A stretch of 64,000 nt of DNA from Verrucomicrobiota bacterium (GCA_016721945.1 JADKHC010000011.1:86171-150170), one strand, 5' to 3'. Positions 53,605 through 63,083 are shown, counted from the stretch's first letter. Notes: generated by a model not told the origin, from the sequence alone. Numbers and translations: made by a program.

Positions 53605-55836
53605 ATGCTTTTCTCTGTCACCCGACAAAATCGCTACGTTATCCCAGGCATCCTGTTGACTGGCTTGGCCGTGTCACTCACCGGCTACTGGTTTTTGAGC
53701 GATCCCAACACCGACCATGGCCTCGCCTCGGTCATCACATGTATCGCCAGCCTCGTCATCACCCTGCTCCTCGCCGCTTTAGTTCGGGAGCTCCTGCACC
53801 GGGCCGAACTCGTCGAAAACGCTGTCGTACGCCGAACCACCAAATTGCAGGAAATTCAGAACAAGCTCGAAGGTGACATTCGCAGACGCGAAAACATCGA
53901 GACTCTCCTGCGCACCAGCGAGCAACAGTTGCACGGCCTGATGGAAAACAGCCCGGGAGCCATCTACGTGAAAGACGTCGACGGCCGCTATCTCGCCGTC
54001 AACCGCCGCTTCGCCGAGCTCCACGGCCGCCCACGCGAAGAGTTCATCGGACGCAACGATTTCGATCTTTTCCCACCCGAACTCGCCGCCCGCGTGCGCA
54101 AGACCGACGCCCAGGTGATGGCCGGTGCCGAACCACTCGAAGTGGAAGAATCCTTCCAACTCGTCGACGGCACCCACATCAACCTCGTTCACAAATTCCC
54201 CCTGATCGACCCGACCGGCGCAGTCCACGGCGTCGGAGCCATCGCCACCGACATCACCGAGCGCAAACACGCCGAAGCCGAGGTCAGGGAAAGCCGCCGC
54301 CAACTCGAAAGCTTGCTTGGGCAACTCCCCGGCATGGCGTTCCGCTTCTCCAACGACGGCAAACTCACCCCCGTCTATGTCAGCCGTGGTGCCGCCGGCC
54401 TGACCGGCCACACCGCTCGCGACTTCCTCGAGAAACACATTTCGCTCGACGAAATCATCCACCCCGACGACCGCCAGCGCGTGCGCACCACCATCGCCAC
54501 CGCGGTAAAAAAACGTCGCAGCTTCGAAGTCGAATACCGCCTCACCGATCGCGCCAACCGCGAGAAATGGGTGCTCGAACGCGGTCAGGGCATCCATGAC
54601 GACACCGGCGCACTCCTCTTCATCGAAGGCCTCGCCATCGACATCACCCAGCGAAAAGACGCCGAATCCGAAAAACTTCTCGTCGAACGACGCCTGCTCG
54701 AAGGCCAGAAACTCGAAAGTATCGGCGTACTCGCCGGCGGCATCGCCCACGATTTCAATAACCTGCTCACAGGGATAATCGGCAACGCCAACCTCGCGTC
54801 GCTCGACCTGCCACCCGTTTCCCCGATCCGCAATAACCTTAAACAAATCGAACTGGCCTCGCAACGCGCCGCCGAACTCTGCCAGCAGATGCTCGCTTAC
54901 GCTGGCAAGGGCCGCTTCGTCATCCAAGCCGTCGAACTCGGCGCCTTGGTCAAGACCACGGTACCGCTCCTCCAGTCCACCATCAGCAAACGCGCAAAAC
55001 TCCGCTTCGATCTCCAGCCCGCACTGCCTGCCGTCATGTCCGATCCCACGCAGCTGCGGCAGATCATCATGAACCTCGTGCTCAACGCCTCCGAGGCGCT
55101 CAACGAGCGTGACGGCGAGATCGCGATCAGCACCAACCTCGTCCGCCCCGCAGCCGACTGGTTCGATGGCGCCGCACTTTCCCCGCCGGAAATGAACATG
55201 GAGTTCGTGCGACTAGAGGTTCGCGACTCCGGCTGCGGCATGACGCCCGAGACCATCGCCAAAATATTCGAACCTTTCTATACCACTAAATTCACCGGAC
55301 GCGGACTCGGGCTCGCCGCCGTGCTCGGCATCATCCGCAGTCACCGTGGTGGACTGATCGTGCGCAGCGTTGTTGGCAAAGGCTCGGTTTTCGCCCTGTT
55401 CTTCCCCGCCGACTCCGCCCTGCCCGTCAATCCTTCGCCGATACGCAGCGTCACTATCACCCCGTGGAAACGCGCCGGCCGCGTCTTGGTCGTGGATGAC
55501 GAACCCCACGTGCTAAAAGTCGCCGCCAGCATGCTCTCCAACGCCGGCATGACGGTGGAGACCGCAAACGACGGTTACGAAGCCCTCGATTTTTTCCGCG
55601 CCAAGCCGGAAAGCTTCGACCTCGTAGTGCTCGACATGACCATGCCACGCCTCAGCGGTGAGGAAACCCTTTATCTCCTGCGCGAAATCCGTCCTGGTGT
55701 ACGCGTGCTCTTTATGAGCGGTTACAATCGCCGCGAAGTCGTCGATGCCCTGCCCGGCCGCGCCACGCTCGGCTTCATGCAAAAACCCTTCACGCTGCAA
55801 GCGCTCCGCGAAAATTTGCAGTACATGCTCGGCTGA
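53605..55836 (+). CDS. PAS-containing hybrid sensor histidine kinase
   Basis: The start ATG at 53605 follows GGAG at good spacing. Two membrane helices near the N-terminus (YVIPGILLTGLAVSLTGYWF; VITCIASLVITLLLAALVRE) flank a short loop of about 20 residues, so sensing is probably via the two PAS domains (QLHGLMENSPGAIYVKDVDG; LESLLGQLPGMAFRFSND with a PAC-type ending). HisKA of the same HDFNN subtype has His382, HATPase follows (IIMNLVLNASEAL, DSGCGMTPET, GRGLGLAAVLGII), and a receiver domain with Asp677 (LVVLDMTMPRLSGEE). Several DNA stretches are identical to the preceding kinase gene, including 50 bp over the phospho-His box. Probably an ancient tandem duplicate. Confidence 0.9.
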   Translation: MLFSVTRQNRYVIPGILLTGLAVSLTGYWFLSDPNTDHGLASVITCIASLVITLLLAALVRELLHRAELVENAVVRRTTKLQEIQNKLEGDIRRRENIETLLRTSEQQLHGLMENSPGAIYVKDVDGRYLAVNRRFAELHGRPREEFIGRNDFDLFPPELAARVRKTDAQVMAGAEPLEVEESFQLVDGTHINLVHKFPLIDPTGAVHGVGAIATDITERKHAEAEVRESRRQLESLLGQLPGMAFRFSNDGKLTPVYVSRGAAGLTGHTARDFLEKHISLDEIIHPDDRQRVRTTIATAVKKRRSFEVEYRLTDRANREKWVLERGQGIHDDTGALLFIEGLAIDITQRKDAESEKLLVERRLLEGQKLESIGVLAGGIAHDFNNLLTGIIGNANLASLDLPPVSPIRNNLKQIELASQRAAELCQQMLAYAGKGRFVIQAVELGALVKTTVPLLQSTISKRAKLRFDLQPALPAVMSDPTQLRQIIMNLVLNASEALNERDGEIAISTNLVRPAADWFDGAALSPPEMNMEFVRLEVRDSGCGMTPETIAKIFEPFYTTKFTGRGLGLAAVLGIIRSHRGGLIVRSVVGKGSVFALFFPADSALPVNPSPIRSVTITPWKRAGRVLVVDDEPHVLKVAASMLSNAGMTVETANDGYEALDFFRAKPESFDLVVLDMTMPRLSGEETLYLLREIRPGVRVLFMSGYNRREVVDALPGRATLGFMQKPFTLQALRENLQYMLG

Positions 55837-55852
55837 GCCCGAACGGGTTGAA

Positions 55853-55884
55853 GGTGGAGCCCGTTGTCCCAAACGAGCTGGTTT
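55853..55884. repeat. REP-4 single copy
   Basis: GGTGGAGCCCGTTGTCCCAA followed by ACGAGCTGGTTT; a slightly degenerate inverted copy of the unit at 47198-47227, in the 144 bp gap between the second kinase and the MFS gene. Confidence 0.7.
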
Positions 55885-55980
55885 ACGCACGGTATTGTTC
55901 CTGTCTGGAAAATCCACTTTCAGCCCGATTTTTGCGCCTTGGCGTTGCAAACAAAGCAGTTATCCCTCCGGTCTTAATCT

Positions 55981-57312
55981 GTGTCCCTCTCAACCTCTCA
56001 GGCCGCACCCGTCCAACGTCCGCTCTCACTCGGCGTGATTTTCCTGACGCTGTACATCGATCTCATCGGCTTCTCGATCATCTTCCCGCTCGGACCTGAC
56101 CTGCTGCATCACTACCTTCAACTCGAAGGCACCGACGGCGTCCTCGGTTGGCTCTTGAAACACATCGAGCCCCTCGCCCACGCGCTGGGCAACGAATCTC
56201 ACCTTCCCGAAGTTCTTTTTGGCGGCATCGTCAGTTCGGTTTTCTCCATTCTCCAGTTCGTCTTCGCGCCTTTTTGGGGCAGCGTATCCGATAAACGGGG
56301 ACGCCGGGGCGTGCTGCTCCTCACCGTCGCAGGCACCGCTTTCAGCTACCTCCTGTGGGTTTTCAGTGGTTCGTTCTGGGTTTTTCTCGTCGCTCGCATG
56401 CTCGCTGGCGCGTTTGGCGGCAACCTTTCCGTCGCCACCGCCGCCGTAGCCGATGTGACCTCGCGCGAAGAACGCTCCAAAGCGATGGGTCTTGTCGGCG
56501 CCGCTTTCGGCCTCGGCCTCGTAACCGGTCCGCTCATCGGTGCCTTCTCGTCCCGCATCAATCTGCTCACGAACCATCCGTGGCTCGCCACCTACGGCAT
56601 CAATCCTTTCACCGTGCCCGCCCTGATCGCGTTCGCTCTCGGTCTCGTCAACCTCGTCTGGATCGGTCGGCGTTTCCACGAAACGCTCCCAGCCGAAGCA
56701 CGCGGCCAGGCAGCTGAAGCCCGCCTCCGCAACCCCCTGCGTGCGATCTTCTCGCTCGACAACGCCCCTGCACGCAGCGTCAACCTCGTCGCCTTCGTCT
56801 ATGCGCTCGCCTTTGTTGCGATGGAGGCCTCGCTCGTTTTTGTGAGTTTTCAACGGTTCGGCTACGACGCGAAACAGAACGGTTACCTCATGGGTTTTCT
56901 GGGTATTTGCTCGATCCTGACTCAGGGCGTGATCGTGCGGCGCATGCTAAAAAAGATGCGTGAAACGACGATTCTCACGACCGGCCTGCTCTGCTCCACC
57001 ACTGGCTTCCTCTGCGTGGGCTACGCGCCCGTACCCGGCATTTTGTATCTAGGCGTTGGGTTGCTCGCGCTTGGCGGCGGTCTCGTCAACCCTTCGACCA
57101 CCGGGCTGATTTCGCTCTACGCCAGCGCGTCCGAACAAGGTCGCGTGCTCGGCATCTTCCGCTCACTCGGCTCGCTCGCCCGTGCCGTCACCCCGATCGT
57201 CGCTGGCGTGGTCTTTTACACGCTCGGCGCGCAATGGTTGTATTGCGTCGCAGGTGCGCTAGCTCTTGGTTCGTGCTTCCTCAGTCTGAAATTGCCGCAA
57301 CCTGAAAAATGA
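55981..57312 (+). CDS. MFS transporter, TetA/TCR-like
   Basis: A 443-residue 12-helix major facilitator, TCR/TetA-like branch (drug:H+ antiporter-like). Seen: FLTLYIDLIGFSIIFPLGPD in TM1, the cytoplasmic loop signature GSVSDKRGRRGVLLLTVAG, ARMLAGAFGGNLSVATAAVA in TM4, and a TM5 motif C-like GAAFGLGLVTGPLIGAF, the marker of antiporters. Initiation is at GTG 55981. Substrate unknown; drug resistance is not implied. Its stop overlaps the next gene (ATGA, 57309-57312). Confidence 0.87.
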   Translation: MSLSTSQAAPVQRPLSLGVIFLTLYIDLIGFSIIFPLGPDLLHHYLQLEGTDGVLGWLLKHIEPLAHALGNESHLPEVLFGGIVSSVFSILQFVFAPFWGSVSDKRGRRGVLLLTVAGTAFSYLLWVFSGSFWVFLVARMLAGAFGGNLSVATAAVADVTSREERSKAMGLVGAAFGLGLVTGPLIGAFSSRINLLTNHPWLATYGINPFTVPALIAFALGLVNLVWIGRRFHETLPAEARGQAAEARLRNPLRAIFSLDNAPARSVNLVAFVYALAFVAMEASLVFVSFQRFGYDAKQNGYLMGFLGICSILTQGVIVRRMLKKMRETTILTTGLLCSTTGFLCVGYAPVPGILYLGVGLLALGGGLVNPSTTGLISLYASASEQGRVLGIFRSLGSLARAVTPIVAGVVFYTLGAQWLYCVAGALALGSCFLSLKLPQPEK

Positions 57313-58502
57313 TTCGCCCGCGTGTCCACTTCATTCCCGTCCTCGCCCTGACGCTGGCGCTGTTTCTGGCCGGGTGCATGAGTAAGCACGATCTCAAACC
57401 CGGGCGCACGATTCTCCCGAAAAACTCGATCTCCCTCCCCGCTCAGATCGTAGGCAACCAGTTCATCGTCGAAACCCGTTGGGACAAGCACGGCCCCTGG
57501 CGTTTCCTGGTTGATACCGGTTCGTCAGTCACTCTCGTCTCCGCCGATTTCGCGCGCCGCTACGCTTCGGAAAAAGCCGCGCTCGCCGCTCCCTCGGTTC
57601 ATGTCAAATCCGCCGATGGTCAATCCACGATATTGCCTGCAGTGACCATTCGCCGGATCGAACTCGAGGACGCCCGCTTCGAAAACGTCCAGGCACTCAT
57701 CTTCGACTTCAGTGAAATCTCCGCCCACCTCGGCGTAAAAATCGACGGAGTCCTCGGCTTCCCGCTTTTCCGTGAAACCGTTTTCACGCTCGATTATCCC
57801 CAGGCTCGGCTCGTACTCACCGCGACCGGACTCACGCCCGACCCCGCTTTTGCCCAAGGCACCACGATCAAGTTCACCAACTCCCGACGAACGCCCTTCA
57901 TCCCCGTGCGACTCGGCGGAGAAAACTTCATCGCGCTGATCGACTCCGGCAACGACGGCCCGCTCCTCCTCAACCTCGTCGGCCTGCATCCCACGTTCAG
58001 CTACGGGCCGAGCCCAGGCGTCACCGTCGGCACGCTCACCGGAAACAGAATGCAGGAAATTGGCCGGCTTGAACAACCACTCGATATCGGCCCGCACCGT
58101 TTCGAAAAACCCATCGTCGATCTCACCGATCAGATCTCAGCCATCGGCGGCGAGATCCTGCGCAACTTTGCCGTGACCTTCGACCAGTCGCGCAACCAAG
58201 TCTCGTTCCGGCGCGACTCCTCGATCCCGATTCCACCGCAAATTCGGCGGGCCGCGGGCCTGAGTTTTTCGAAAACGCCCACCTACTGGCGCATCGCCAG
58301 TGTCATCCCTGGATCGCCCGCCGACGCCGTCGGCGTACAAACCGGCGACCTCGTCATCCGCATCAACGGTGAGACCGTGGCAGACTGGAACCTACGCCGT
58401 TACGAATCCGTCGTCCGGCGCGCGAGCGAGATCACGTTCACTTTTTTGAAAGGCACAAAAGAAACGCCCGTGGTCATCCCCACCTTCGACCTCGTGCCAT
58501 AA
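57309..58502 (+). CDS. Lipoprotein with two aspartyl-protease-like domains and C-terminal PDZ
   Basis: A 397-residue exported lipoprotein: signal peptide with lipobox LALFLAGC, then two retropepsin-like halves with the active-site type motifs RFLVDTGSSVTLVS and FIALIDSGNDGPLLLN, followed by a PDZ domain (IASVIPGSPADAVGVQTGDL, VIRINGETVADWNL). Such retroviral-type aspartyl proteins with PDZ are common in Verrucomicrobia and Acidobacteria but have no established substrate. The 4 nt overlap with the MFS gene indicates coupled translation; a functional link (maturation or quality control of surface material) is conjecture. Confidence 0.83.
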   Translation: MIRPRVHFIPVLALTLALFLAGCMSKHDLKPGRTILPKNSISLPAQIVGNQFIVETRWDKHGPWRFLVDTGSSVTLVSADFARRYASEKAALAAPSVHVKSADGQSTILPAVTIRRIELEDARFENVQALIFDFSEISAHLGVKIDGVLGFPLFRETVFTLDYPQARLVLTATGLTPDPAFAQGTTIKFTNSRRTPFIPVRLGGENFIALIDSGNDGPLLLNLVGLHPTFSYGPSPGVTVGTLTGNRMQEIGRLEQPLDIGPHRFEKPIVDLTDQISAIGGEILRNFAVTFDQSRNQVSFRRDSSIPIPPQIRRAAGLSFSKTPTYWRIASVIPGSPADAVGVQTGDLVIRINGETVADWNLRRYESVVRRASEITFTFLKGTKETPVVIPTFDLVP

Positions 58503-58838
58503 AATACCCCGGAACAGAATCTGCGGCGGAGTATTTGCAGAAACGGATGCCAGAGCCAAAGGTCCGCAGCATTTCAGTTAACTGTGGGAGAGCCTGTCTC
58601 GCGATTTGCTTTGAAGATGGAGGGCCGACGCCCTCGTCGGCCATGCGCGGTGAGTGCACCGCGCCCCCCAACCAAGCCGGAGCAAGCTTGGGTGGCCGCA
58701 CGATCCAAAATTCCGCCTCTTCGAGTGAAAGAAAAGGCGCACCCTTCACGGAAAAGTCGTCCAAGCCGTGCCAGCAATAACATCAACAGCAGCCACGCGG
58801 AATAGTCCGGGATCGAGCCAACGACATTACTCCAGACC
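58503..58838. other. Intergenic region with REP-3 copy
   Basis: About 335 bp between the convergent lipoprotein and rsmB genes. The only structure seen is the REP-3 copy; no ORF in it is credible. Confidence 0.65.
58597..58671. repeat. REP-3 copy
   Basis: TCTCGCGATTTGCTTTGAAG leader followed by GGAGGGCCGACGCCCTCGTC and GCGCGGTGAGTGCACCGCGC. Matches 32440-32514 with a few substitutions, including one in the second loop. Confidence 0.85.
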
Positions 58839-60164
58839 TTACATCTTCCGTCTCAGCAGAAAGGCCGAGGCACCGTCGTGGCCATCGACCCACGGCTGGG
58901 ACGCGGCAGTCTTTTCCAAGACGTATCGCGTGCCGTGCTTTTCAAGAAACAGACCGATGACGTGTTCGTTTTCTTCCGGCTCCAGACTACATGTACTATA
59001 TACAAGGCGTCCGCCGAGTGCGACGCGCAGGCAGACCGCCGAGAGCAAGGCGAGTTGTTGGCGCGAATGTTTTTGAAAATCGTTTTCCTGCAAACGCCAG
59101 CGCACATCGACGCGATGGCTCATGACGCCGGTGTTGGAACACGGCACATCGATCAGCACCGCTTGATACTCCGAAGGCAGATTGTGCTCTTCCAAAAGTT
59201 TTCGGGCGGGCACCAACACGTCGCCTTGCACGAGCGCCACATCGACGCCGACCACACGGCCAAGATTTTGCTTCAGGCGATCGATTCGGTCACCAGGCAG
59301 ATCCATCGAAACGATGCGCCCAGAAGAGGCGTCGCCCGAGCTGGTGCTGCGCATCGCATCGGCGATCGCCACGCTTTTTCCGCCGGGCGCCGCGCAAGCG
59401 TCAAAAATCATTTCACCGGGCTGCGGCGCGAGCAGGCCAACCGCGAGGCGCGTTGACGGGTCTTGTAGATATAATGCGCCAGCCGCGAGCAACGCCTCGA
59501 CTGCGGGCCAGTTGCCTTGCTTCACCTCGTAGAAATTAGCCCATTTCGTGGGCAAGAGAAACGCGAGCTCCTCCGGCGTCGGCGTGCGATCGCGCAACCG
59601 CCAGCGCGCATAGACTGTCGATGGATGTTGGTTCCATTCGAGCAGCTGCCGGGTCGACTGCCCGCCAAACTGCGCGAGCCAGCGCTTCACGAGCCAGAGC
59701 GGATGCGAAAAATAAGCGGCGAGTTGCTCAGCCGTCGCGAGCTTCGGCGGCGGTGTTTCCGTGGCCAGCGCAGCAGCGAGCTTGCGGACGACGGCGTTGA
59801 CCAGACGCGCTTCGGGCGGGCTCGCCAAAGTTTTCGCCTGCTCGACCGCGTGATGCACGACGCGGGCGACGTGATGTTCATCGCCACCTTCGATCAATTC
59901 AAAACCAGCCACCAGCAGTATAGCCTTCAAGCGCGGCCGGGGCATGCGCTCGATAAATTTCACCAAGTGCGCGTCGATGCGGCCGAGATTTCGCACCGCG
60001 CCGAAGAGCAAACTTTGGCAACGTCCGCGGTCCTGCCCAGCCATCGTGCGCGGTAAAGTATCGAGCAAAGCGTCAACGCGTTCGTTATTTTCCAGCCAGC
60101 GTTCCATTAATTTTACGGCGGCAGACCACGGTGTGGTTGCGACGTTTGCCTCGGGATTATTCAT
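58839..60164 (-). CDS. rsmB: 16S rRNA (cytosine-967-C5)-methyltransferase RsmB
   Basis: SAM-dependent methyltransferase of the NOL1/NOP2/Sun family, modifying C967 of 16S rRNA. The 441-residue product has an N-terminal NusB-like RNA-binding domain (about 10-140; MERWLENNERVDALLDTLPR), the SAM-binding FDACAAPGGKSVAIADAM, and the catalytic cysteine motifs VLIDVPCSNTGVMSHRVD and LVYSTCSLEPEENEHVI. The central active-site motif FYEVKQGNWPAVEALLA is also conserved. The N-terminal domain distinguishes RsmB from RsmF-type enzymes. It diverges from the GreA-type gene, 146 bp apart, with no evident operator. Confidence 0.93.
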   Translation of the reverse strand: MNNPEANVATTPWSAAVKLMERWLENNERVDALLDTLPRTMAGQDRGRCQSLLFGAVRNLGRIDAHLVKFIERMPRPRLKAILLVAGFELIEGGDEHHVARVVHHAVEQAKTLASPPEARLVNAVVRKLAAALATETPPPKLATAEQLAAYFSHPLWLVKRWLAQFGGQSTRQLLEWNQHPSTVYARWRLRDRTPTPEELAFLLPTKWANFYEVKQGNWPAVEALLAAGALYLQDPSTRLAVGLLAPQPGEMIFDACAAPGGKSVAIADAMRSTSSGDASSGRIVSMDLPGDRIDRLKQNLGRVVGVDVALVQGDVLVPARKLLEEHNLPSEYQAVLIDVPCSNTGVMSHRVDVRWRLQENDFQKHSRQQLALLSAVCLRVALGGRLVYSTCSLEPEENEHVIGLFLEKHGTRYVLEKTAASQPWVDGHDGASAFLLRRKM

Positions 60165-60310
60165 CGCGCCACGCTTTGCGGAGCGGCCGCTTTTGCAAGA
60201 ACGAAGCCGTTGCGCAAGTTTTACCTAAATGAAGCTTGCTCATCCACTGATTGACATTCCCCCCCGCAGTCCGCTCAACTTGTCGGTTCAAGCCTAGAAA
60301 CCCACTCTCT

Positions 60311-62158
60311 ATGAATTCGGAAGCCGTATCTGCGCTCATCGCCAAGAACCCGACGCTCAAGCCGTCTAAAGCCAAATTGGAAGCCATGAAATCTGGCAGC
60401 TACGTCGTACACCGGAGCTGGGGCTTCGGTCAGATCAAGTCGTTCGACGAAAACTCCCTCAAGCTCGTCATCGATTTCCAGGGCAAGAAAGCCCATCCGA
60501 TGGATCCGGCGTTCTGTATCAGCACGATGGATGTGCTGCCAGCCAACCATTTGCTCGTCCGCAAGCAGACCGAGTCCGCCAAGATCGCCGACCTAATCGA
60601 AAACAATCCCGCTCAACTCGTCGTCGAGGGCCTGCAAGCTTATCCCAACAACGCCACCACCGCCATCGACCTGGAGATCACCCTCGCCCAAGTCATCGGT
60701 GAGGACAAATTCAAGAAATGGTGGTCGGCAGCCAAGAAAGTCGTCGCCAAAGATCCGCGCATCGCTGTCCCCGCGAAGAAAACCGAGTGCTACATCCTGC
60801 GCGAGACGCCCGTCTCGGCCGAAGACGAAATTCTCGAACAATTTAACGGCACCCGTTCCGCCCGCCGCCGCATCAGCCTCGCCGAAGAGCTGATCGATGC
60901 CGTTGACCAAAAAGAAGTTAAGACCGACCTCAACGCCATCCTCACGGGCGTCGCCGATGCCGTCAAAGACAGTAACCAACTCGACGCCGCCGAGCGCCTC
61001 TACGGAGCCGCCGTCCGCGACGACCTCGCCAAAGCCATCAACGTCGATACCGCTTTCGAGCCCTCTCAAGCTTCCCTCATCGCCGATGTCCGCGCACTTG
61101 CCGACATGGCTGAGAAAATTCCTGTCCAGTTCCAAGGCCGCTTCCTCGACCTCGTCAAAGCGACGCATCCCGTCGAAACTCGCGACATCGCCTTCACGCT
61201 CCTCAAGACCAGCCAGGGCAAGTTCACCACCGAGTGCATCAACTTCCTCGTTGAAAACGGCCACGCCGACGAACTCGCTGCCGCCCTCAAGCGCTGGCAG
61301 GTTGAACAAAATCTCCGCGCGCCCGTTCTCCTCTGGATCGTCAAGAACCGCCACTCGAAGAAATTCGCCAAGCTCCTTCACGACCTCATCACGCCCCGAC
61401 TGCTCAGCGCGATTTTCTTCGCGATCGATTACGAGGCGCTGCAAGCCTCCGGCACCCGCCGCATTCCACTCGGCGAAATCCTCAGTGACGATACCGACTT
61501 GATCGGTGACCTCCTCTCGACGGCCGATCCAGAAACCGCCCGCGATCTCGCAAACGCCCTCCTCCTTAATCAGGGCTTTGAAGAACTCACCAAGAAGTCG
61601 CTGCTCGCCCGCTTCATCAAAATTTTCCCCTCGATTCAGACGATCATCGCCAGCGAAGCCGATGGTAAGGAAGAGCAGCTCCTCGTATCCCGCGAAAGCT
61701 ACGACCGCAAACGTACGGAATACGAAACCATCGTCTCGAAAAAGATTCCGGAAAACTCCAAGGCCATCGCCTCCGCCCGTGAGCACGGCGATCTCAAGGA
61801 AAACTCCGAATACAAGATGGCCAAGCAGGACCAACAAGTCCTCATGGCTCAAAAATCCCAGCTCGAACGCGAACTCGGCCGCGCCCGCATCACCGATTTC
61901 AAGGATGCCGCCACCGATCAGGTCAGCGTCGGCAGCGTGGTCGAAGTCAAGGTTGGCGCCACCGGTAAAGCCGCCAGCTACACCTTGCTCGGCGCTTGGG
62001 ACAGCGATCCGTCTAACAACATCATTGCCTACAAAACCCCACTCGGCCTCGCCCTCCTCACGAAGAAGATCGGCGACACCGTTAAGGTGAAAATCGGCAC
62101 TTCCGAAGACAGCTACACGATCACTGGCATCTCCCGCCACGTCGACCGCGCCAGCTGA
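60311..62158 (+). CDS. greA: PVC-type long GreA/GreB-family transcription factor with N-terminal RNAP-binding-like extension
   Basis: A 615-residue protein, four times the usual GreA (about 158). The C-terminal part (about 463-615) is a complete GreA: coiled-coil YDRKRTEYETIVSKKIPENS with the tip acidic residues Asp494 and Glu497 in HGDLKENSEYKMA, needed for RNA cleavage in backtracked polymerase, then an FKBP-like domain (VSVGSVVEVKVGATGKAASY). The N-terminus (about 25-95; SYVVHRSWGFGQIKSFDENS) resembles the Tudor-like fold of CarD/Mfd that binds RNA polymerase. The middle (about 100-450) is an alpha-helical repeat-like region. Similar long GreA proteins are known from Chlamydiae. The ATG at 60311 replaces an earlier in-frame one at 60251 because the protein proper begins MNSEAVSALI. 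Followed by a strong terminator. Confidence 0.9.
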   Translation: MNSEAVSALIAKNPTLKPSKAKLEAMKSGSYVVHRSWGFGQIKSFDENSLKLVIDFQGKKAHPMDPAFCISTMDVLPANHLLVRKQTESAKIADLIENNPAQLVVEGLQAYPNNATTAIDLEITLAQVIGEDKFKKWWSAAKKVVAKDPRIAVPAKKTECYILRETPVSAEDEILEQFNGTRSARRRISLAEELIDAVDQKEVKTDLNAILTGVADAVKDSNQLDAAERLYGAAVRDDLAKAINVDTAFEPSQASLIADVRALADMAEKIPVQFQGRFLDLVKATHPVETRDIAFTLLKTSQGKFTTECINFLVENGHADELAAALKRWQVEQNLRAPVLLWIVKNRHSKKFAKLLHDLITPRLLSAIFFAIDYEALQASGTRRIPLGEILSDDTDLIGDLLSTADPETARDLANALLLNQGFEELTKKSLLARFIKIFPSIQTIIASEADGKEEQLLVSRESYDRKRTEYETIVSKKIPENSKAIASAREHGDLKENSEYKMAKQDQQVLMAQKSQLERELGRARITDFKDAATDQVSVGSVVEVKVGATGKAASYTLLGAWDSDPSNNIIAYKTPLGLALLTKKIGDTVKVKIGTSEDSYTITGISRHVDRAS

Positions 62159-62209
62159 GCAGACGAGATTTAGTTCTTTCGTCTTTCTCGTTCTCTTTAT
62201 CAGTTCAAA

Positions 62210-62237
62210 ACCAGCGGCTCATCCCGCTGGTTTTTTT
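62210..62237 (+). terminator. Rho-independent terminator of the long greA gene
   Basis: CCAGCGG (62211-62217), loop CTCATC, CCGCTGG (62224-62230), then TTTTTTT. Located 52 nt after the stop codon. Confidence 0.92.
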
Positions 62238-62317
62238 GTGCCCAGCCCCAAAGGCTTTGCCCTCGCCTCACGTGCACAAGATCAAAAGATTCTGCGGTCG
62301 CACCCAGCGAATTCCGC

Positions 62318-62944
62318 ATGCTCCTCGCCCTGATCACCGGCATCATCATTGGATTTTCCGTCGCGGCTCCCGTCGGACCGATCGCGCTGCTCATCATGCG
62401 GCGCTCGCTCAACGAAGGCCGACTTGCTGGCTTCGTCTCTGGTCTCGGTGCCGCCACCGCTGACCTCATCTGTGGACTCGTCGCCGCGCTGGGCGTCACC
62501 GCGCTGACCGCGCTCATCGATTCCCACCGTACATCGCTCCAACTTGTCGGCGGCATTTTTATGATCTGGCTCGGCGTCCATGCTTTTCGCGCAAAAGATC
62601 CAGCCACTGCCACCCAACGCCCGGTGCACGAGCGCAACCTGTTCCTCGCTTACGTTTTCACATTTTTGCTAACCATGTCCAACCCACTCACGCTGCTCGG
62701 CATGGTCGGAGTCGTCGCCGCAGCCGGGGTCGGTGGGCCCACGTATTCACCAACGGATACGGTAATCCTCGGCGGAGGCATATTTTTGGGCTCGGCCGCG
62801 TGGTGGTTGCTACTCAGCAATCTCGCCGGCTGGCTAGGGCGCAAACTTGGCCACCGCATGCTCCACGTCATCAACATGATCGCCGGTGCCCTCATCGTCA
62901 GCTTCGGCCTCTGGCAACTCGTGTCGCTGCTCCTGCACCCGTAG
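62318..62944 (+). CDS. LysE-family translocator
   Basis: A 208-residue membrane protein of the LysE/RhtB exporter family (amino acid or other small-molecule efflux). Hallmarks: LLALITGIIIGFSVAAPVGP with the conserved PVGP loop at the end of the first helix, LICGLVAALGVTALTALID, LVGGIFMIWLGVHAFRAKDP and the middle motif FLLTMSNPLTLLGMVGVVAA. About six helices are visible. Substrate unknown. Confidence 0.9.
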   Translation: MLLALITGIIIGFSVAAPVGPIALLIMRRSLNEGRLAGFVSGLGAATADLICGLVAALGVTALTALIDSHRTSLQLVGGIFMIWLGVHAFRAKDPATATQRPVHERNLFLAYVFTFLLTMSNPLTLLGMVGVVAAAGVGGPTYSPTDTVILGGGIFLGSAAWWLLLSNLAGWLGRKLGHRMLHVINMIAGALIVSFGLWQLVSLLLHP

Positions 62945-63083
62945 CGCTCGTAACATTTCCGGAAGGGCTAATCCTAAGCCGCGGCTGCCCTGCACACCGG
63001 CGCGTTGGGCACGCCCCTACCTTTTTAACGCCCCAACTAACTCCTATTGACCCCGCCGCCGCTTCCCGGCACGGTGCGGTTCG

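Noticed and set aside
62945..63083. Possible SAH or SAM riboswitch before the ArsR-methyltransferase gene
   Set aside because: No match to the conserved cores of these riboswitches by eye; only a GC-rich leader. A covariance-model search could still change this.
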